NCBI GenBank assembly: GCA_029882975.1
Contig: JAOUJW010000005.1
Coordinates: forward strand, 166,828-230,827
DNA length: 64,000 nt
Direction of reading: 5' to 3'
DNA from: Gammaproteobacteria bacterium
GTDB lineage: Bacteria > Pseudomonadota > Gammaproteobacteria > SZUA-152
Position numbers and translations under genes: made by a program. Under the pieces are notes generated by a model. It saw nothing but the letters and a program-made list of their open reading frames with translations, was not told the DNA's origin and did not search any database. Positions 8,574-17,341 of this stretch are shown here, piece by piece. How positions within the stretch are numbered: position 1 is the first letter of the stretch; each line of letters begins with the position of its first letter.

Positions 8574-10559
8574 GTGAATACGATAACTGATAACGCCACC
8601 GCAAGCCCAACCTCTTCGTTTAATCGAAAACAACTGATAGCTGCCCTGATATTTGCTGCCATCGCCATGGCCGTGGCGACGGTTGTACCCACCGTTTCCA
8701 TTGCATGGGTCTGTGCCATATTATTGTTCACCATCTACCTGTTCGCCTTTGAGGTGGTGGGAGTGGATGTTGCGGCAACCACCGTCATGATCTTGCTTGG
8801 AATCACCACCTTGGCAGCTCCCATCATGGGATTGGATAAAGGTTTGGTAGACCCCAATCACTTGTTTGATGGATTTTCCTCAAATGCTGTCATATCTATC
8901 ATTGCCGTGATGATCATCGGCGCCGGTCTGGATAAAACCGGCATCATGAGCCAAGTGGCTTCTTTTATCCTTAAAGTCGGTGGCGTTAGTGAAGCCCGAA
9001 TCATTCCCATCATATCCAGCACAGTTGGAGTAATTTCCTCTTTTATGCAGAACGTGGGCGCTGCAGCCTTGTTTTTACCGGTCGTATCCCGAATTTCTGC
9101 ACGGTCCGGTTTGCCCATGTCTCGATTGCTCATGCCCATGGGGTTTTGCGCTATTTTGGGCGGAACTCTAACCATGGTGGGTTCCAGTCCGCTGATTCTA
9201 CTCAACGATTTGATCTTGACCTCCAACCAAGCCTTGCCCGCTGATCAGCAAATGCATACCTGGTCCTTGTTTTCGGTAACTCCCATAGGATTAGCTCTGG
9301 TGTCCACAGGCATTATTTATTTTGTGCTGGCGGGTAAATACGTATTGCCAAGCCACACCAATACCGCTGACGGCAGCAGCGCAGCCAACACCATGAGCTA
9401 TTTCCAACAAGTGTATTCGCTAAACTATGAGCTGTATGAAGTCGTGGTTCCGGAAAACAGCCCAATTATCGGCTCACAGTTGGATGACATTGAACATTCT
9501 AATCGAATTCGAGTTATTGCCGAACATACCGGAAGTAATGATTTGCGTATTGGTCCCGGCAGTTTAGCTCGGGATTTGGGCATACAAGCCGGTACTATAC
9601 TTGGGATACTGGCGGCACCAAAGAATTTAATAGCCTTTGTCGAAAAGTTCGGCTTGGAGCTTAGAAAGGATATCGAAACATTTACCGATGCTTTGGCATC
9701 AACAAAAGCGGGTATTGGTGAAATTGTTATCCCGCCCCGCTCCAGTCTCATTGGTAAAAGCGCGCGCGATTTGTGGATGCGGAAAGTCTACGGAATTGCG
9801 GTTGTGGCACTACATCGCAACGGAGAAACACTTCGAGAAGGTGATGGTATTCGGGATTTGCCCTTTCAAGCCGGCGATACCCTCATTGTGCATACCAGTT
9901 GGGATGCCTTAGCTCGATTAGAAACCGACCGCAACTTTGTGGTCATGACGACGGAATACCCTCACGAAGAATTACGTCCCCATAAAATCGGTTATGCCTT
10001 GTTCTTTTTTGGCGTTGCACTGAGCCTGATACTGATGACCGACTTGCGTTTATCCATTGCTCTATTCGTCGGGGCTATCGGTATGATTTTATCAGGTGTT
10101 CTCAGTATTGAAGAGGCCTACGATGCCGTCAGTTGGAAAACCGTTTTTCTTCTAGCCTCTCTTATACCCTTGGGCTTGGCTGTGGAAACCAGTGGTACCG
10201 CCAAGTGGATTGCTGAACAGGTTTTATTGGTGGTGGGTCACATGCCCATATGGGTCATTCAAACCGCTGTGGCGATACTGGCCACTTTTTTCACCCTGGT
10301 TATGTCCAACGTCGGAGCCACCGTACTGTTGGTTCCACTGGCAGTCAATATTGCTATCGGCGCCGGAGCCAGCCCCGCCGTTTTTGCTTTAACCGTCGCA
10401 ATAGCCACATCGAATTCTTTCTTAATCCCAACCCACCAGGTGAATGCCTTGATCATGGGGCCGGCAGGCTATCGTGTCATTGACTTCATGCGTGCCGGCG
10501 GTATCATGACTGTAATGTTTTTAATTGTGGCCATGTCTGTGTTGACCTTACTGTACTAA
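8574..10559 (+). CDS. DASS/SLC13-family permease with two TrkA-C domains
   Basis: A 661-aa inner-membrane transporter of the divalent anion:sodium symporter family. There are N-terminal membrane segments (about 20-255), two TrkA-C/RCK-C regulatory domains in a soluble loop (about 288-357 and 383-462), then a second membrane block (about 473-661). The two inverted halves carry typical re-entrant motifs, for example SSFMQNVGAAALFLP and SNSFLIPTHQVNALIMG. Relatives with inserted TrkA-C domains transport sulfate, citrate or other dicarboxylates; the substrate here is not deducible. The start is GTG at 8574 with no evident ribosome site, and the next Met is inside the first membrane helix, so this start is the only reasonable one. 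Convergent with copB. Confidence 0.88.
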   Translation: MNTITDNATASPTSSFNRKQLIAALIFAAIAMAVATVVPTVSIAWVCAILLFTIYLFAFEVVGVDVAATTVMILLGITTLAAPIMGLDKGLVDPNHLFDGFSSNAVISIIAVMIIGAGLDKTGIMSQVASFILKVGGVSEARIIPIISSTVGVISSFMQNVGAAALFLPVVSRISARSGLPMSRLLMPMGFCAILGGTLTMVGSSPLILLNDLILTSNQALPADQQMHTWSLFSVTPIGLALVSTGIIYFVLAGKYVLPSHTNTADGSSAANTMSYFQQVYSLNYELYEVVVPENSPIIGSQLDDIEHSNRIRVIAEHTGSNDLRIGPGSLARDLGIQAGTILGILAAPKNLIAFVEKFGLELRKDIETFTDALASTKAGIGEIVIPPRSSLIGKSARDLWMRKVYGIAVVALHRNGETLREGDGIRDLPFQAGDTLIVHTSWDALARLETDRNFVVMTTEYPHEELRPHKIGYALFFFGVALSLILMTDLRLSIALFVGAIGMILSGVLSIEEAYDAVSWKTVFLLASLIPLGLAVETSGTAKWIAEQVLLVVGHMPIWVIQTAVAILATFFTLVMSNVGATVLLVPLAVNIAIGAGASPAVFALTVAIATSNSFLIPTHQVNALIMGPAGYRVIDFMRAGGIMTVMFLIVAMSVLTLLY

Positions 10560-10736
10560 ACACATATATCTACTCAGTGCGTGTGATCATGGGCATCGGC
10601 ATGGCGTATTCCCTCGCCAGCCGATTCTGACAGTGTCTTGGAATCTTGGTTTTCACTGCCGATCTGGTGTTCATCCTCCAGCACAACTCTGAAATGAATA
10701 AATACCAGGATAGTTTCAAACATCTGTTAATATTTC

Positions 10737-11723
10737 TCAAAACCAAAATCGCATACCGGCAACCCATTGGGTTTCCCGAGTATCTTCTCCGGCAAGCCGG
10801 GCAAAATCAGCCGATGATCCAAACGTGCCTTTCCACTGCAAACCAAGATATGGAGCCATTTCCCGGTAGAATTCATAGCGAACTCGAAACCCGGCCTGTA
10901 TCAGGGATAAACCGGAGCCGATTTGCCGTGTCGCATCGTCCTTGCTCTGCAACACGACCTCAATTGTCGGTTCCAGAACCAGCTTCTGAGTCAGCAACAA
11001 TTCATAGTCCAATTCCAAATTCAAAGCCACATGCCCGGATTCGCCAACATAGGCATTTGCCTCCACCTCGAACCAATAAGGGGCCAAACCTTGCAAACCC
11101 AACGCCAACCTGACTTGCGGATCGTCCCCACTTTCATACTGCAATCCCAATTGTGAGTTCCAAAATGCGGAAACTGCATGTCCCCACAATAAGTCAACAT
11201 TACCTTCTTCCAACTTGTTTTTGTAAACCTCACCATCTAATTTGAGCACAACTCGATTGTAATCTCCCCCATACCACATTTGTGCATCAAGCTTGGTAGT
11301 GCGCACATTATCGTGACGTGCGACCTCCAAGCGGTCAACCCATAATGCGCCCAGCGTATGTTCGTCAGCCAAACGTAACCGCTCTGTTCCCATAAGTGCG
11401 TATTTCCCGCTGCCCCTTGAGTACCCCCCTGAATAGGCATGGGGATCACGGGCATCGGGTGGAGCAGAACCGCCTTGCATTCTGCTTTGACCGGATCCTC
11501 CCATCCCGGTCACTCCACCATGGTTCATTGATACCCCGTGATCCATATCGTGATCGATTTTATGGTCCTGGTTCTGTGAAGGGTTCCCATGATGCTCGGA
11601 ATCCTGGTGCGTTCCCTCCATGTTGTGGTGCTCTTGGGACATGGCATCAGCCCCAATTTCTTCTGCAAATACGCCGGCCTGGAATATCGCGACCATTGCA
11701 GTAAACAATATAAATCTATTCAT
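10737..11723 (-). CDS. copB: CopB, outer-membrane copper resistance protein
   Basis: A 328-aa CopB/PcoB-family outer-membrane protein. After a signal peptide (cleavage near FA-20) comes a His/Met-rich low-complexity region (about 30-90, with HHNMEGTH, DHDMDHGVSMNH and MGG motifs) suited to binding copper. Then the CopB beta-barrel domain runs from GTERLRLADEH to the terminal aromatic ...GMRFWF, the signature recognised by the BAM machinery. ATG at 11723 has AGGTGA upstream. It lies 25 nt downstream of copA in one operon and is probably induced by copper through CopR. Confidence 0.93.
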   Translation of the reverse strand: MNRFILFTAMVAIFQAGVFAEEIGADAMSQEHHNMEGTHQDSEHHGNPSQNQDHKIDHDMDHGVSMNHGGVTGMGGSGQSRMQGGSAPPDARDPHAYSGGYSRGSGKYALMGTERLRLADEHTLGALWVDRLEVARHDNVRTTKLDAQMWYGGDYNRVVLKLDGEVYKNKLEEGNVDLLWGHAVSAFWNSQLGLQYESGDDPQVRLALGLQGLAPYWFEVEANAYVGESGHVALNLELDYELLLTQKLVLEPTIEVVLQSKDDATRQIGSGLSLIQAGFRVRYEFYREMAPYLGLQWKGTFGSSADFARLAGEDTRETQWVAGMRFWF

Positions 11724-11748
11724 ACTCTCACCTGTGTATCCTGCTCAC

Positions 11749-13500
11749 TTACGCCACCACAACTTCGCGGAACATTCCCGCATCCATGTGGTAAAGCAAA
11801 TGACAATGCCATGCCCAACGTCCAATCGCATCCGCAGTGACTAGAAAACTGATTCGCTGTGCCGGTTGAACACTAAGAGTGTGGCGTCGGGCCAGAAAAT
11901 TGCCTTCAGAGTCTTCTAATTCGCTCCACATTCCGTGTAGATGCATGGGATGAGTCATCATCGTATCGTTATGTAAGATAACCCGCAGTCGTTCACGGTG
12001 ACGAAAATGTATGGGGGTGGATCTACCGAATTCCAGGCCATCAATAGACCAAGTATATCGCTCCATATTGCCTGTCAGATGTAACTCCACATCTCGCTCC
12101 GGTTTCCTCTTGTCCTTAACGCTATCCACCGAACGGATGTCCGCGTACGTGAGCACTTTACGGCCGTTATTCCTCAATCCGATCCCGGGATCATCCAGAT
12201 TGGTGCGTGGACTATCCACGCGCATATCCACGCTGGGTCCGTATTCAGTTTTCGCGTGTCTAACACGTACCGGTTTCTTCCCTGCGGGATTAGGGTTGTT
12301 GTGGTGCATATGATTTCCCGGATTGCTCCCCATGGTCCCCTCACCAGCCGAGTGATCCATAGCACCCATCATGTCGGTCATTTCCAACCAGATCTGTTGA
12401 TCCAATTCCGGTACCGGAGCGGACAAACCGGATTTAACTGCTAAAGTGCCACGAGCGTAGCCGGTTCTATCCATGGACTGGGCGAAGATGGTATAGGCAT
12501 CGTCTTTTGGTTGTACAATAACATCATAGGTTTCGCCCGGACCACAGCGAAATTCGTCAACAGTGACCGGCTCAATATCTTGACCGTCCACGTGTATTAC
12601 GGTCATTTTTAATCCGGGAATTCGCACATCAAAGTAACTTTGGGTACCACCGCTGATAAATCGCAGCCGTACCTTGTCACCACGACGAAACAAACCGGTC
12701 CAATTCCCAGCCGGGGTGCTGCCATTCATTAAATAGGTATATGTGTATGCAGATATGTCGGATAGATCCACCGGACTCATGCGCATCTGATTCCACATAC
12801 GACGTTTTTGAAGCGCCGCAGAAAAACCGAATTGTGACACATCGCTGACAAATCCGCCGACGGTCGGTAAATTGAAATTATAATAATCCCCTTGTGTTTT
12901 CAATTTGGCAAACACACTGGAGGGATCTTCGTCGGTCCAGTCGGACAGTAGCACTACATAATCCTTGTCTGCTTGAATAGATTTCCGAGCCGGATCAATG
13001 ATAATGGCACCATACATGCCGGTTTGTTCTTGAAATCCACTGTGCGAATGGTACCAATAAGTGCCGGCTTGCTGAACCTGAAACCGATACGTAAAGGTCT
13101 GTCCCGGCGCAATTCCGCTAAAACTCACACCAGGGACACCGTCCATTTGATAGGGAAGAATCAGACCGTGCCAATGAATCGATGTTGGTACGTTCAATCG
13201 GTTGGTAACCCGAAGTGTGACGGTTTCCCCTTCACGCATGCGTAGTGTCGGTGCCGGTATGGATTGATTGATCGCCGTGGCCGTACGTATTTGTCCCGTA
13301 AAGTTGACTGGCATTTCCGTTACCGTCAAATCAAACTCAGGCCCATGCAGTACAGGGGCGGATGTTACCGGCTGACCGGCAACAGCGGTGGAAAATCGCG
13401 GTCCTGCCGCAACCAAGAGCCCACCAGCTGCTAAACCCTGAATAAAGCGCCGCCTGGAATGATCGGGCAAATATCCCTTTCCAGAGTCAATAACTTTCAT
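11749..13500 (-). CDS. copA: CopA, periplasmic multicopper oxidase
   Basis: A Tat-exported multicopper oxidase that oxidises Cu(I) and binds copper in the periplasm. The Tat motif SRRRFIQGLAAGG is near the N-terminus. All four copper-ligand motifs are present: HWHGLILPYQMDGVP, WYHSHSGFQEQTG, HPMHLHGMW and WHCHLLYHMDAGMF. A Met/His/Gly-rich insert lies before the third cupredoxin domain (MMGAMDHSAGEGTMG). I chose ATG 13500 (583 aa) because AGGA lies eight nucleotides upstream and the Tat signal keeps normal length; in-frame ATGs at 13515 and 13527 are alternatives. It is divergent from copRS across a perfect CopR-box palindrome. Confidence 0.93.
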   Translation of the reverse strand: MKVIDSGKGYLPDHSRRRFIQGLAAGGLLVAAGPRFSTAVAGQPVTSAPVLHGPEFDLTVTEMPVNFTGQIRTATAINQSIPAPTLRMREGETVTLRVTNRLNVPTSIHWHGLILPYQMDGVPGVSFSGIAPGQTFTYRFQVQQAGTYWYHSHSGFQEQTGMYGAIIIDPARKSIQADKDYVVLLSDWTDEDPSSVFAKLKTQGDYYNFNLPTVGGFVSDVSQFGFSAALQKRRMWNQMRMSPVDLSDISAYTYTYLMNGSTPAGNWTGLFRRGDKVRLRFISGGTQSYFDVRIPGLKMTVIHVDGQDIEPVTVDEFRCGPGETYDVIVQPKDDAYTIFAQSMDRTGYARGTLAVKSGLSAPVPELDQQIWLEMTDMMGAMDHSAGEGTMGSNPGNHMHHNNPNPAGKKPVRVRHAKTEYGPSVDMRVDSPRTNLDDPGIGLRNNGRKVLTYADIRSVDSVKDKRKPERDVELHLTGNMERYTWSIDGLEFGRSTPIHFRHRERLRVILHNDTMMTHPMHLHGMWSELEDSEGNFLARRHTLSVQPAQRISFLVTADAIGRWAWHCHLLYHMDAGMFREVVVA

Positions 13501-13580
13501 ACCACTTTTCCTCATCTTTAAATTCATACAGGTGCACTTCGCACAGGATAAACTGTAACCATATAAGGCTTACGATTCTG

Positions 13581-13616
13581 TGACCGGAACATTACATTCT
13601 TGTAATGTTCCGGTCA
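13581..13616. promoter_or_regulatory. CopR box: perfect 36-bp palindrome between copAB and copRS
   Basis: TGACCGGAACATTACA (13581-13596) and TGTAATGTTCCGGTCA (13601-13616) are exact inverted repeats around a 4-nt centre (ttct). The inner part TTACA-N4-TGTAA matches, as I recall it, the box bound by CopR/CusR-type regulators of copper genes. It sits midway between copA (minus) and copR (plus), so one site could activate both directions. The exact symmetry out to 16 bp per arm is longer than the regulator needs. A second small repeat (CTACAC-N5-GTGTAG) follows near 13630-13646. Confidence 0.8.
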
Positions 13617-13678
13617 TGTTGTTGGAATCCTACACATGTAGTGTAGAATAAATAAATAGGGTTATTTGTGATTAAGAC

Positions 13679-14362
13679 ATGAAGCTATTGATTGTTGAAG
13701 ATGAGGTGAAAACCGGCGAATACCTGCGCCAGGGGCTTACCGAATCTGGATTTGTGGTCGATTTTGCCAGAAATGGAATGGATGGTTTCCATATGGCGAT
13801 GACAGAATCGTACGATTTGATCATCCTGGATGTTATGTTACCCGATGTGGACGGATGGCGAATTTTGCAATCGCTGCGTGAAGCCGGGATCATAGTTCGA
13901 GTATTGTTCCTTACCGCTAAAGACAGTATAGATGACCGAGTAAGAGGTTTGGAACTGGGGGCAGATGACTATCTGATCAAACCCTTCGCGTTTGCCGAGT
14001 TACTGGCCAGAGTTCGGACTTTGGTACGGCGGAGTATCGGCCCCGACATGGATACTACACTGGTGGTCGCTGATTTGGAGCTGGATTTAATGCGCCGCCG
14101 TGCATGCCGTGCGACTCAAAAAATCAGCCTAACCGCAAAAGAATTTACACTGTTGGAACTGCTGATGCGCCGCCGCGGTGAAGTTCTACCCCGGTCATTA
14201 ATCGCATCTCAGGTATGGGATATGAATTTCGACAGTGATACAAATGTCATTGATGTGGCAATTCGCCGATTGAGAGCGAAGATTGACGATGGTTTTGATA
14301 AAAAGCTGATACATACCATAAGAGGTATGGGTTACATGCTCGATGTAACGGATGAGGAATAA
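13679..14362 (+). CDS. copR: CopR/CusR-type copper response regulator
   Basis: An OmpR-family transcription factor of 227 aa. The receiver domain (1-112) has the acidic pocket EDE, the phospho-acceptor D51 ([14 protein letters not shown]) and the conserved Lys in [14 protein letters not shown]. The winged-helix DNA-binding domain follows at about 128-222 ([20 protein letters not shown], then [18 protein letters not shown]). The sequence is close to the heavy-metal CusR/CopR/IrlR group. It is divergent from copAB and overlaps the kinase start (TAATG), so translation of the pair is coupled. It probably binds the palindrome upstream. Confidence 0.92.
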   Translation: MKLLIVEDEVKTGEYLRQGLTESGFVVDFARNGMDGFHMAMTESYDLIILDVMLPDVDGWRILQSLREAGIIVRVLFLTAKDSIDDRVRGLELGADDYLIKPFAFAELLARVRTLVRRSIGPDMDTTLVVADLELDLMRRRACRATQKISLTAKEFTLLELLMRRRGEVLPRSLIASQVWDMNFDSDTNVIDVAIRRLRAKIDDGFDKKLIHTIRGMGYMLDVTDEE

Positions 14363-15725
14363 TGCAGCCCCCCCCTTCGCTTACCTTACGATTGACTTTG
14401 TTATTTAACCTGACCTCAGCAATCGTGTTTTCAACATTCGGTTGGATAACAGAACGGTCTTTAATGATGCATTTTCAAAATGAAGACAAAATTGAACTCA
14501 AGCTTATTTCAAGAACGGTTTCCCAAGCACTGAGCGAATGGACCGACACCAAAGACAAGGGTGCCCTGGAACAAAGGTTTAATGATATTTTACTGGGTCA
14601 CCATGGAGCCGTATTATATGTTTGCGACGTAAATGGTAAAGCACTATTCGCCAGTCCGGGAGGACCCAATCTTTCCGATGTCACTATGGACAATGCCTTT
14701 CACGATAAAGTGTACGACTGGAGTGATACCAAGCACACGTATCGAATTTAACCTCATCCAATAACGGTACGGTATACAGGACGTCCGTCGCTGTCGTCAT
14801 TGATTATCATCTTCGTTTTCTTCAGAGTTTTCGATATACCATGTGGGTAATGATTATCGCCGGAATTTTGGTTATGGGGCTGGTAGGTTGGATTTCGGTT
14901 AGAAAGGGGCATGCCCCCTTGCGCGACATCGTCGAGCAAATTCACCGAATCAGTGCCAGTCAGCTGAATAGCCGATTATCGCCCGATAATGTACCGGTGG
15001 AGTTAACCGATCTTGCGGTTTCCTTTAACGATATGTTACAGCGGGTGGAGGAATCGTTCCTACGTCTTTCCAATTTCTCAGCAGATATTGCCCATGAATT
15101 GCGAACGCCAATGACAAATCTATTGACTCAAACCCAGGTTGCCTTGTCTCAAAATCGCTCTTCAGAGGAATATCGAGAAGTACTCTATTCCAGTATTGAA
15201 GAATACGAACGCATTACACAAATGATCAGTGATATGTTATTCCTCGCCAAAGCGGATAACGGTCTTTTTCATCTGAACAATGTTACCATCAATTTGGAAA
15301 CGGAGATCAATCAACTATTCGAATTTTACGAAGCCTGGGCGGAGGAGCACGGCGTAGCCCTGACCCTGGAAGGTAGTGCCTCCGTTTCGGGAGATCAACC
15401 CATGTTGCGCCGGGCTTTAAGCAATTTAGTGTCAAATGCAATCAGACACACCCCAAGAGGAAACACCGTAAAGATTACACTGGAGCACAACGCCGAAAAG
15501 TCCATAGTCATTACTGTGGATAATCCCGGCATCAGTATTCCACCCGAACACTTGAGTAAGGTATTTGACCGCTTCTACCGGGTAGATGCCTCTCGACAAC
15601 GGGAAGGAGAAGGAGCCGGTCTGGGACTGGCTATTACCAAATCCATCATCGAAATCCATCGCGGGACCGTAACATCGCTTCCAAAGGATGACGGTGCACG
15701 ATTCCAAGTCATTTTGCCGGGGTAA
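14362..15725 (+). pseudogene. copS: CopS/CusS-type copper sensor kinase, split by a one-base frameshift
   Basis: Two frames together make one heavy-metal sensor histidine kinase. Frame 1 (14362-14751) encodes the first membrane helix (LTLLFNLTSAIVF) and most of the periplasmic sensor, stopping after DTKHTYRI. Frame 2 continues without its own start from about 14751 (SSNNGTVYRTSVAVVIDYH). It encodes the second membrane helix (WVMIIAGILVMGLVGW), HAMP, the H-box (FSADIAHELRTPMTN), the N-box (NLVSNAIRHTPRG) and the G-boxes (GEGAGLGLAITK). One extra T in the TTT at 14747-14749 would restore a continuous reading (YRILTSSNN). This is either a real inactivating deletion or a sequence error. A run of eight C directly after ATG-CAG (14368-14375) is a second slippage-prone site. 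No canonical -1 slippery heptamer is present, so programmed frameshifting is unlikely. Confidence 0.85.
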
Positions 15726-15806
15726 GCACCTATGGCAAACAAGATATTCTTCAATTCTAGATAATCTATCGTATCCCGATGGATTCTCAGCAGGCGGGAA
15801 GTAGTA

Positions 15807-16454
15807 ATGAAGCAGCTGTTTCGTTTATGTATGGTGATTACAATTTTTACTCTGGTAGCATGCGCCGAAGAACAACACAAGCAGCTATCGCCGGAAATGC
15901 AGTCGGTACATTGGCTAAACCAAGCCCATGAATATTCCACCACCGGACAACACGATAAAGCTATCCCCCTATATGAAAAAGTCCTGAACGAAGAAATCCT
16001 CCGATCGGGAAGCAATAATCCCAAAGTATCTGTGTATTGGAATAACCTGGGTATGGTATGGGAAGATAAAGGGCAATTCGACAAAGCCATTGAGTACTAT
16101 AAGAAAGCGATTGATAGCGCTCTGGAGAGCTTAGGCCCCTCACATTCTCAAGTGGCCGTCTATTGGAACAATCTGGGTAAATCCTGGAAAAAAAAAGGCC
16201 GCCTGGACAAGGCCATTGAATATTTTGAAAAAGCCCTAAACAGCGATATCAATAACTACGGCCCCTTGGATTCCACAGTGAGTAATCGCTGGTCGGCTTT
16301 GGGTGAAGCATGGTTCCAAAAGAAAAACTACTCCCAAGCCAGATATTATTTTGAAAGAGCCTTAGTTGTGCGCCGTGCCATTTTTGGCGAAAACCACCCC
16401 AGTACAGTTGCAGCAAGAGAGTGGCTGGACAAGACAATCAAACATCTTGAGTAA
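15807..16454 (+). CDS. TPR lipoprotein
   Basis: A 215-aa predicted lipoprotein: the signal peptide ends in LVAC with Cys19. The mature part holds three or four tetratricopeptide repeats of about 42-44 residues, the longer kinesin-light-chain-like form (KVSVYWNNLGMVWEDKGQFD, then QVAVYWNNLGKSWKKKGRLD). Such proteins act as protein-protein scaffolds; no enzymatic function is visible. It follows copS in the same direction with an 81-bp gap and has GGAAG before its ATG. No copper-binding motif is present, so a link to copper is only positional. Its stop codon lies inside a hairpin shared with the convergent cheR. Confidence 0.8.
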   Translation: MKQLFRLCMVITIFTLVACAEEQHKQLSPEMQSVHWLNQAHEYSTTGQHDKAIPLYEKVLNEEILRSGSNNPKVSVYWNNLGMVWEDKGQFDKAIEYYKKAIDSALESLGPSHSQVAVYWNNLGKSWKKKGRLDKAIEYFEKALNSDINNYGPLDSTVSNRWSALGEAWFQKKNYSQARYYFERALVVRRAIFGENHPSTVAAREWLDKTIKHLE

Positions 16455-16476
16455 CTGTATATTGCACACAGTTACT
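16450..16476. terminator. Shared hairpin over both stop codons of convergent genes
   Basis: AGTAACTGT (16450-16458) and ACAGTTACT (16468-16476) form a perfect 9-bp stem with a 9-nt loop. The stop codon of the TPR lipoprotein gene (16452-16454) lies in one arm and the stop codon of cheR on the other strand (16472-16474) in the other. Only a short T run follows (TTTAG), so as an intrinsic terminator it is weak, but its place between convergent genes suggests a bidirectional 3'-end structure. Confidence 0.5.
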
Positions 16477-17335
16477 TTAGTTGGTAAATGAGCCCGTTTT
16501 TCCAGCGTACCAATTCGAAGCGTTCAGTTAAACCACTGATTGATTCGGCCCCTCCCAGGATCAGAAAACCGCCTGGATTCAACGCTTGAGTCATGCGATT
16601 GACGATATCCACTTTAAGTTCCGGGGTAAAATAGATTAAGACGTTGCGACAAAATATTATGTCGAATTTGCCCAACAGCAAGTAACTGTCTTTCAAATTA
16701 AGTTCTCGAAAACTCACACGGCTTCTTACTTCTTCTATGACTTGTGATTTGGTTCCGGTACTTTTGAAAAAGCGTTGACGCCTTTCATCGGACAGGCCAC
16801 GAATTAAGGCCAGGGATTCGTATTCCGCATTTTGCGCCTGCTTTACAACGGAGGATGAAAGATCCGTCCCCAAAATCCGTACGGAGGTTGACGACAAGGT
16901 TCCCGGGTTTCTGCTGAGAAATTCAGAAACAATCATGCTGATGGAATATGGCTCCTGGCCGGTGGAACAAGCTGCAGACCAAATCCGGATTTCGCGTTTT
17001 TTTTGTTTACCAAATTCCGCTAATAGTTTTTCATACAAAACTTCATAGGGATACTTGTCGCGAAACCAGGAAGTCTCGTTGGTGGTCATAGCATCTAAAA
17101 CCAATTGACGAAAAAACTTACTGCTTTGCATTTTCGGAACAAGTTCCGAAAAACAACGAATCCCATTCTGCGACATAATACTGTTCAATCGACTGCTGAC
17201 CAGGTACTCTTTATTCGCACCCAAAGTGATACCCGATTCTCTCTCCAGATAGGAACAGAATGTTGCGTAGTCTGCCGATTTTAACGTCGGGGCTTGGTTC
17301 GAGTCTTTATTAAAATTGTTTTTTGCCGGTTGCAT
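16472..17335 (-). CDS. cheR: CheR, chemoreceptor methyltransferase
   Basis: A SAM-dependent methyltransferase of 287 aa that methylates glutamates on chemoreceptors. The N-terminal all-alpha CheR domain (about 20-75, DYATFCSYLERESGITLG) is followed by the catalytic Rossmann domain with IWSAACSTGQEPYSIS (SAM site) and FDIIFCRNVLIYF. The C-terminus RFELVRWKNGLIYQ is typical. It begins six nucleotides after cheV and is co-transcribed with it. In many gammaproteobacteria flgB follows directly; here it is about 9 kb away. Confidence 0.95.
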   Translation of the reverse strand: MQPAKNNFNKDSNQAPTLKSADYATFCSYLERESGITLGANKEYLVSSRLNSIMSQNGIRCFSELVPKMQSSKFFRQLVLDAMTTNETSWFRDKYPYEVLYEKLLAEFGKQKKREIRIWSAACSTGQEPYSISMIVSEFLSRNPGTLSSTSVRILGTDLSSSVVKQAQNAEYESLALIRGLSDERRQRFFKSTGTKSQVIEEVRSRVSFRELNLKDSYLLLGKFDIIFCRNVLIYFTPELKVDIVNRMTQALNPGGFLILGGAESISGLTERFELVRWKNGLIYQLK

Positions 17336-17341
17336 AAAACC

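Noticed and set aside
14740..14760. Programmed -1 frameshift in copS
   Set aside because: The sequence CGA-ATT-TAA lacks an X-XXY-YYZ slippery heptamer and a clear downstream pseudoknot; a lost T is simpler.
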